From an uncultured Cytophagaceae bacterium (GTDB taxonomy: Bacteria; Bacteroidota; Bacteroidia; Cytophagales; Spirosomataceae): a stretch of 28,745 bases of DNA. The notes beneath the pieces were generated by a model. It was not told where the DNA came from. It saw only the letters and a program-made list of their open reading frames with translations, and did no database searches. Each line of letters starts with the position of its first letter. The stretch's first letter is position 1. The stretch lies in contig CAILUB010000068.1 of the NCBI GenBank assembly GCA_903837305.1, positions 1 to 28,745 on the forward strand, given 5' to 3'. A program made the translations under genes and the position numbers. Shown here in pieces: positions 24,275 to 28,745 of the stretch.

Positions 24275-24385
24275 CATAATCTTTACTCTTTGCTCTATAA
24301 TCTTTACTCTATTTTTATTCTTTGTGCTTTATGCTCTATTCTTTAAATCTATACTCTCTACTCTATAATCTCTAATCTAAAAAAA
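24275..24385. repeat. AT-rich degenerate heptanucleotide array (about TWTAMTC)
   Basis: About 14 successive units of mostly 7 bp: CATAATC, TTTACTC, TTTGCTC, TATAATC, TTTACTC, an 11-bp unit, TTTGTGC, TTTATGC, TCTATTC, an 8-bp unit, TATACTC, TCTACTC, TATAATC, TCTAATC. Each ends in C, nearly always TC. The consensus shares TAnTC with the neighbouring TAGTC heptads, so the two blocks may be one array that has diverged. It ends a few bases after the anmK stop (24389). A 22-bp stretch with no clear unit (24253-24274) separates the blocks. Confidence 0.8.
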
Positions 24386-24388
24386 TCG

Positions 24389-25540
24389 TCACAACGAAAT
24401 TTTACCAAAATTTTCCCACGGCGAATCCCCCAATCTCTCCGCTCCAGGCGAATCTGCTAGCGTTTCGTTCGCTAATAAAGCAAATAAAACTGCCTCTTTT
24501 GCCGCCGAAGGCATTCCTAGCTCATCGCTTTCGCAAACGCGGAAAGGAAGAAGCTCGGCTAAACGGGCCATGATCACGGGGTTTTTGCTGCCACCACCAC
24601 TGACGAAAACGGTACCATCAATGCCTGATGGAATGTAGGTTTTCATGGCGAGGGCGATGCTTTGGGCGGTGAATTCCGTAAGGGTCGCGACTAAATCAGC
24701 TGGGCTGATGGAGGCGTGAACCAGGTCTAAATTAAAGTATTCTGGGCCGGTGCTTTTTGGGAATGAATCCTTGAAAAAGCTCAGGCTCATGAGTTCTGCT
24801 AAAATGCCAGCGTCGATTTTTCCGGAGAGGGCGATGACTCCATTTTCATCATACGCTTGATTGAAATAACGGCGAACTGCAGCGTCGATCAAGGTATTTC
24901 CGGGGCCGGTATCTGTCACTAAAATGCCAGCTGGATCTCCAGAGGCAGGTAAATAAGTGAAGTTTCCGATGCCTCCTATGTTTAATAAGATTCGGTTTTC
25001 GCCTTTCTTGGAGAACAAGAAATAGTCTCCAAACATCGCCAAAGGAGCCCCTTCGCCACCGGCTGCTACGTGTTTTTGGCGGAAGTCGGAAAGGGTAATG
25101 ATGCCCGTTAATTGGGCGATGTGATCTCCGTCACCAATTTGCATGGTCGAATGAGGGAGTTTACCCGTTCTGTCTGGGCGGTGCATGACGGTTTGGCCGT
25201 GGGAGGCAATCGCGTCTACCTCGCAAGGTTTCACACCCCAAGAGGCTAGTACTTCTAAAATGAGCGAAGCGTGCAAACGTCCAATTTGCGCGTTAAGTGT
25301 GGAAAGTGTAGGGAAATGAATGTTTTCTTTGGCAAAAACCGAACGAATCGATTCCTTGAAATCTGCCGGATAAGGGCGGGTATCGTAGTGCAAAATCTCG
25401 TACGAAGTATCCAGCCCAAAACCGGTGAAGCGAACTAAAGCTAAATCCAAACCATCCAAGGACGTACCCGACATGAGACCTAAAATGGTCCGAGTAGGGG
25501 CTTTGGAAATTTGATACAATTGTTCGATCCTAGGATTCAT
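24389..25540 (-). CDS. anmK: Anhydro-N-acetylmuramic acid kinase
   Basis: Phosphorylates and opens 1,6-anhydro-MurNAc from peptidoglycan turnover to give MurNAc-6-phosphate, for wall recycling; cytoplasmic. It has 383 residues, close to the usual 370-390. The ASKHA-kinase fold opens with ILGLMSGTSLDGLDLALV (about 19-36). DAIASHGQTVMHRP, SDFRQKHVAAGGEGAPLA (with the catalytic Asp), LNIGGIGNFTYLP, VTDTGPGNTLIDA and VFVSGGGSKNPVIM follow in the family order. The start ATG at 25540 lies 69 bp from the divergent lhgO start. A minus-strand TAGCTTTG (25552-25545), an exact TAnnTTTG match, ends only 4 nt before the ATG, so the message may be nearly leaderless. GlmS, AnmK and the L,D-transpeptidase all serve the cell wall in this window but are not in one operon. 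Confidence 0.96.
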   Translation of the reverse strand: MNPRIEQLYQISKAPTRTILGLMSGTSLDGLDLALVRFTGFGLDTSYEILHYDTRPYPADFKESIRSVFAKENIHFPTLSTLNAQIGRLHASLILEVLASWGVKPCEVDAIASHGQTVMHRPDRTGKLPHSTMQIGDGDHIAQLTGIITLSDFRQKHVAAGGEGAPLAMFGDYFLFSKKGENRILLNIGGIGNFTYLPASGDPAGILVTDTGPGNTLIDAAVRRYFNQAYDENGVIALSGKIDAGILAELMSLSFFKDSFPKSTGPEYFNLDLVHASISPADLVATLTEFTAQSIALAMKTYIPSGIDGTVFVSGGGSKNPVIMARLAELLPFRVCESDELGMPSAAKEAVLFALLANETLADSPGAERLGDSPWENFGKISL

Positions 25541-25580
25541 ACTTCAAAGCTACGAATAATTCTTTTTACCATCGATTCGC

Positions 25581-25595
25581 CGTATATTTGTTGTT
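25581..25595 (+). promoter_or_regulatory. Promoter element of lhgO, identical over 15 bp to the one before ilvD
   Basis: CGTATATTTGTTGTT includes TATATTTG (25583-25590), an exact -7 box. Only a weak T-rich -33 region lies upstream. Transcription would start about 15 nt before the lhgO ATG at 25610. The same 15 bases occur at 28634-28648 before ilvD. Confidence 0.6.
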
Positions 25596-25609
25596 CAACA
25601 TTTCAATTT

Positions 25610-26809
25610 ATGGCATTAGACGTAATCATCGTAGGCGGCGGCATCGTGGGCCTCGCAACGGCGCATCGCTTACTAGAGGCGAGACCTGATCTTCATATCG
25701 CTTTGTTTGAGAAAGAAAGCATGGTTTCTATGCACCAAACAGGCAATAATTCCGGCGTGATCCACTCAGGATTGTACTACAAACCGGGTTCTTTGAAGGC
25801 CAAAAATTGCATTGAGGGTTACCATCAATTGATTGATTACTGTACACAGGAGAATATTCCGTTCGAATTAACTGGTAAAATTGTAGTCGCGTCCACACAT
25901 GAGCAACGTGCACAATTAGAGACTTTGTACCAAAGAGGTCAACAAAACGGCCTGGATGGATTGAAAAAACTAAGCCTAGCAGAAATGCGCGAATACGAGC
26001 CGCACGTGACAGGGGTAGAAGGGATGTTCGTTCCTCAAACAGGCATTGTGGATTACCGAGCAGTCGCTGCGAAATTAGCCGTAGGAACCCAAATCAGGGG
26101 TTGCGAAATGCACCTAGGTGAGCAAGTGATCGATATCAAAAAAGGCTTGACCTTCTCGATTGTGGAAACTACGAAGTCAGTCTATGAGGCAAAATTAGTG
26201 ATCAACTGTGCCGGCCTTTACTCGGATAAAGTAGCTCAGATGACCCAAAAAGAACCTCTGGATGTACGCATCGTACCATTCCGCGGGGAATATTTCAAGC
26301 TAAGAAAAGACAAAGAATACCTGGTGAAGAACCTGATTTATCCAGTGCCAGATCCGAACTTCCCGTTCTTAGGCGTTCACTTCACCCGAATGATGAAAGG
26401 TGGCGTGGAGGCGGGACCGAATGCGGTTTTAGCCTTTAAGAAAGAGGGCTACAAGAAATTAGGGATTGATGCGAAGGAACTTTGGGAAACATTAACCTGG
26501 CCAGGCTTCCAAAAAGTAGCTATGAAATACTGGGAAACCGGTTTAGGCGAAATGTACCGAAGCTTCTCGAAAGAGGCCTTCACGAAAGCCTTACAAGTAT
26601 TAATCCCAGAGATTCAAATCAATGATTTAGTCGAAGGCGGCGCGGGTGTTCGTGCTCAGGCTTGCGATAGAAATGGTGGTTTATTAGATGATTTCTCGAT
26701 CGTAGAAGACGCGAAAGTAATTAATGTATTAAATGCGCCTAGTCCGGCGGCGACCTCCTCTTTAGCGATTGGAAAAACCATCTCAGAGATGGCCTTAAGT
26801 AGATTCTAA
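25610..26809 (+). CDS. lhgO: L-2-hydroxyglutarate oxidase
   Basis: An FAD-dependent enzyme that oxidises L-2-hydroxyglutarate to 2-oxoglutarate, removing a side product of metabolism; in E. coli it feeds electrons to the membrane quinone pool. I choose ATG 25610 (399 residues), because MALDVIIVGGGIVGLATAHRL starts the FAD-binding fold at once. An upstream in-frame start at 25511 would lie over the anmK 5' end and the promoter. GNNSGVIHSGLYYKPGSLKAKNC (about 45-67) is characteristic of LhgO. INCAGLYSDKVA, IVPFRGEYFKL and PNFPFLGVHFTR follow, and the C-terminal NAPSPAATSSLAIGK completes the FAD site. It is followed 7 nt later by an ABC transporter gene, so the two are an operon. Confidence 0.93.
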   Translation: MALDVIIVGGGIVGLATAHRLLEARPDLHIALFEKESMVSMHQTGNNSGVIHSGLYYKPGSLKAKNCIEGYHQLIDYCTQENIPFELTGKIVVASTHEQRAQLETLYQRGQQNGLDGLKKLSLAEMREYEPHVTGVEGMFVPQTGIVDYRAVAAKLAVGTQIRGCEMHLGEQVIDIKKGLTFSIVETTKSVYEAKLVINCAGLYSDKVAQMTQKEPLDVRIVPFRGEYFKLRKDKEYLVKNLIYPVPDPNFPFLGVHFTRMMKGGVEAGPNAVLAFKKEGYKKLGIDAKELWETLTWPGFQKVAMKYWETGLGEMYRSFSKEAFTKALQVLIPEIQINDLVEGGAGVRAQACDRNGGLLDDFSIVEDAKVINVLNAPSPAATSSLAIGKTISEMALSRF

Positions 26810-26816
26810 AAAATAT

Positions 26817-28565
26817 ATGAAATTATTACTGAATTATTTAAAAGTATACCGCTGGCGCGTGGTGGGGGCATTAGCCCTAGCAGCCACGAACCAGATCTTC
26901 TCGTTGATGGATCCCTATATTTTCAGGAAGATCATCGATGATGTGGCGGCGGTGTACCGCTCGGATACCCACACGATGGACCAATTCGTGGCGGCGATTT
27001 GGCCTTTGGCCTTAGCGTCCGTGGGCGTGGCTTTCGTGAGCCGAGTGGCAAAAAACTTTCAGGATTATTTCATCAATACAGTTACCCAAAAAGTAGGCGC
27101 AAACCTCTATTCAGATGGCATCCGCCACTCCTTGGAGTTACCTTACGAGACGTTTGAGGACCAAAGATCGGGCGAGACCTTGGGTAAACTCCAAAAAGTC
27201 CGCACGGACGTAGAAAAGTTGATCACGCTAGGAATTAACATTTTATTCCAATCGATCATCGCCTTGATCTTTATCTCGGTCTATGCCTTTTCGGTGCATT
27301 GGATGGTGATGCCCCTTTTCTTAATTACGGGCCCACTAATCGGTTATGTTTCGTCCGTTTTAAGTAAGAAGATTAAAGTGATTCAGATCGAAATCGTGAA
27401 GGAATCGACGGGTCTAGCCGGATCTACAACAGAATCCTTGCGCAATATCGAGCTGGTGAAATCTTTAGGTTTAGCGGAGCAAGAGATCGCCCACTTAAAT
27501 GCGACGACAGAGAAAATCCTGAAGTTAGAGTTAAAGAAAGTGCGTTATGTGCGTTCGATGGCCTTTGTTCAAGGAACCTGCGTGAACTTGTTGCGTATGC
27601 TGATGGTGGTCGTGTTGATCTACTTGATCTACGAGGAAAAGATCACGATCGGTCAATTCTATTCGTTGAATATTTATTCGTTCTTTCTCTTTAACCCCTT
27701 GCAAGAGATTGGGAATGTGGTGAATACCTACCGCGAGGCAGAGGTGTCTCTCCAAAATTTCGAGCAGGTATTAAGTATTCCATCGGAGAAGAAGCCTACA
27801 AACCCGAAGGCGATTTCGTCTATTCAGGAATTGAAGTTCGATCACGTTTCTTTCAAACACCAGTCTGCCACAACGGAAGCGTTGGACGGAATTACCTTCT
27901 CCGTAAAAGGCGGCGAGACGATTGCCTTCGTAGGACCATCGGGTGCAGGAAAATCAACTTTAGTAAAATTATTGGTTGGTCTTTATCGTCCCAAAAAAGG
28001 ACAGGTATATTACAACGGCGAACCAAGTGACGCGATCGATTTCGATGAGTTGCGCAAGAAGATCGGGTTTGTTACCCAAGACACGCAATTGTTCTCCGGT
28101 TCCATTCGCGAGAACTTGTTGTTCGTTAACCCGAACGCGACGGACGCCCAATGTATGGCCGTATTAGAAAAGGCTGCTTGCCAAACTTTACTCGCTAGAG
28201 CCGACAAAGGATTAGATTCCTTGATCGGGGAGGGTGGCGTGAAAGTGTCCGGCGGCGAGAAGCAACGTTTGAGTATCGCGCGCGCCTTATTGCGTGATCC
28301 TAATTTATTGGTTTTTGATGAAGCGACTTCGGCATTGGATTCTTTGACAGAAGAAGAAATTTCCGAGACGATTCGTTCTTTATCCGTTGATACGGAGCAC
28401 CTTACGATCTTAATTGCCCACCGATTATCGACGGTGATGCACGCGACGCGGATCTATGTGCTAGAGAAAGGACAGATTGTAGAACAAGGCTCGCACGACG
28501 ATTTAGTGGCGAGTAAAGGATTGTATTTTGCGATGTGGAGACAGCAGGTAGGAGAAAACAAATAA
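26817..28565 (+). CDS. ABC exporter half-transporter (permease fused to ATPase)
   Basis: A 582-residue inner-membrane half-transporter that probably works as a dimer. The N-terminal transmembrane domain (about 1-315) has several hydrophobic spans and the exporter-type segment ETFEDQRSGETLGKLQKVRTDVE. The ATPase domain begins near 336 (LKFDHVSFKHQ), with Walker A GPSGAGKST (G373-K379), Q-loop FVTQDTQLFSGS, signature VSGGEKQRL (V477-), Walker B LLVFDEATSALD (D501, E502) and switch His in IAHRLST. The domain order is that of MsbA/lipid-A or drug exporters (ABCB type). The cargo cannot be deduced. It starts 7 nt after lhgO; there is no evident functional tie to it beyond co-transcription. Confidence 0.93.
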   Translation: MKLLLNYLKVYRWRVVGALALAATNQIFSLMDPYIFRKIIDDVAAVYRSDTHTMDQFVAAIWPLALASVGVAFVSRVAKNFQDYFINTVTQKVGANLYSDGIRHSLELPYETFEDQRSGETLGKLQKVRTDVEKLITLGINILFQSIIALIFISVYAFSVHWMVMPLFLITGPLIGYVSSVLSKKIKVIQIEIVKESTGLAGSTTESLRNIELVKSLGLAEQEIAHLNATTEKILKLELKKVRYVRSMAFVQGTCVNLLRMLMVVVLIYLIYEEKITIGQFYSLNIYSFFLFNPLQEIGNVVNTYREAEVSLQNFEQVLSIPSEKKPTNPKAISSIQELKFDHVSFKHQSATTEALDGITFSVKGGETIAFVGPSGAGKSTLVKLLVGLYRPKKGQVYYNGEPSDAIDFDELRKKIGFVTQDTQLFSGSIRENLLFVNPNATDAQCMAVLEKAACQTLLARADKGLDSLIGEGGVKVSGGEKQRLSIARALLRDPNLLVFDEATSALDSLTEEEISETIRSLSVDTEHLTILIAHRLSTVMHATRIYVLEKGQIVEQGSHDDLVASKGLYFAMWRQQVGENK

Positions 28566-28587
28566 TTAATTTTGCTTTTTCTATAAT

Positions 28588-28606
28588 TGCCAAAGATTCT
28601 TTGGCA
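28588..28606. terminator. Perfect hairpin between the ABC gene and ilvD, no T run
   Basis: TGCCAAAG (28588-28595) pairs with CTTTGGCA (28599-28606) over a 3-nt loop, 22 nt after the ABC stop. It lacks a T tract on the 3' side, so it is a weak or Rho-aided terminator, a 3' stability hairpin, or an operator for ilvD. Confidence 0.4.
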
Positions 28607-28633
28607 TAATTAACCTGTCTACAAATCGAATTG

Positions 28634-28648
28634 CGTATATTTGTTGTT
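28634..28648 (+). promoter_or_regulatory. Promoter element of ilvD
   Basis: Contains TATATTTG (28636-28643), an exact TAnnTTTG -7 box, and is identical over 15 bp to the lhgO element at 25581. No clear -33 TTTG is seen at the expected spacing. The predicted leader is about 20 nt. Confidence 0.55.
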
Positions 28649-28669
28649 TGAAAAAATTTCTTAAACCCT

Positions 28670-28745
28670 ATGTCATTAAATAAGTATTCACGGACATTAA
28701 CGCAGGAAGTATCTAATCCCGCTGCGAAAGCGATGCTCTACGGTA
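28670..28745 (+). CDS. ilvD: Dihydroxy-acid dehydratase, first 25 codons (runs off the right edge)
   Basis: The N-terminus MSLNKYSRTLTQ, then NPAAKAMLYG, matches the opening of IlvD proteins of the LNKYS...NPAxxAMLYGxG type, the iron-sulfur enzyme making the 2-oxo acids of valine, isoleucine and leucine synthesis. Only 25 codons are inside the window, so no catalytic residue can be checked. It has its own promoter and is on the same strand as lhgO and the ABC gene. Confidence 0.8.
   Translation, partial: MSLNKYSRTLTQEVSNPAAKAMLYG

Noticed and set aside
25511..25609. Upstream start of lhgO at 25511
   Set aside because: It would overlap the anmK 5' end and the promoter. The FAD fold begins right after ATG 25610, as in known LhgO proteins.

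Overview
The window looks like chromosomal DNA of a member of the Bacteroidota, most likely a Cytophagales bacterium of the Spirosomaceae/Aquirufa kind (inference). The signs are three TonB-dependent receptors, one of them a SusC paired with a SusD lipoprotein, an FG-GAP/ASPIC lipoprotein, AT-rich spacers, start codons mostly without Shine-Dalgarno sequences, and several promoters with the Bacteroidota -7 box TAnnTTTG. I see no prophage, transposase, integrase or CRISPR array. Most genes are ordinary envelope, sugar-uptake and housekeeping genes.

Layout. 1-494 (-) is the N-terminal part of a TonB-dependent receptor that runs off the left edge. It is divergent from an Oar-like TonB receptor at 947-4213 (+). 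A strong bidirectional terminator (4231-4268) separates that gene from convergent glmS (4311-6146, -). Then comes a (+) run of exported enzymes: a SusA/neopullulanase-like GH13 (6385-8247), an amidase overlapping it by one base (8247-9884), a Tat-exported Gfo/Idh/MocA oxidoreductase (9956-11389) and a YcbB-like L,D-transpeptidase (11432-12322). The last is convergent with an NAD(P)H-hydrate dehydratase (12425-13237, -). A 111-bp hairpin/TTAGTC repeat array fills the gap between the two and supplies both stop codons.

13606-18649 (+) is a susC-susD pair behind a long leader with palindromes. After a terminator comes a 1196-residue lipoprotein with 7+7 FG-GAP calcium motifs around an ASPIC/UnbV domain (18747-22337), then an unrecognised secreted protein (22495-23325) with its own promoter. 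The gap between these two carries coding-like text on the minus strand. 23377-25540 is a minus-strand group: anmK, a 190-bp degenerate heptanucleotide repeat, an RluA-family pseudouridine synthase and tRNA-Arg(CCG). The right end (+) holds lhgO and an ABC exporter half-transporter 7 nt apart, then the first codons of ilvD.

How the genes work together. The TonB receptors and SusD handle outer-membrane binding and import. GH13 would cut alpha-glucans or maltodextrins outside the cytoplasm. glmS makes glucosamine-6-phosphate for the wall, anmK recycles wall anhydro-sugars and the L,D-transpeptidase cross-links or modifies peptidoglycan. NnrD and LhgO are metabolite-repair enzymes.

The most unusual content is not a gene. 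It is a family of small repeats built on TAGTC at two intergenic loci about 11.8 kb apart (12320-12430 and 24185-24385), made of triloop hairpins, TTAGTC linkers and 7-bp periodic arrays.
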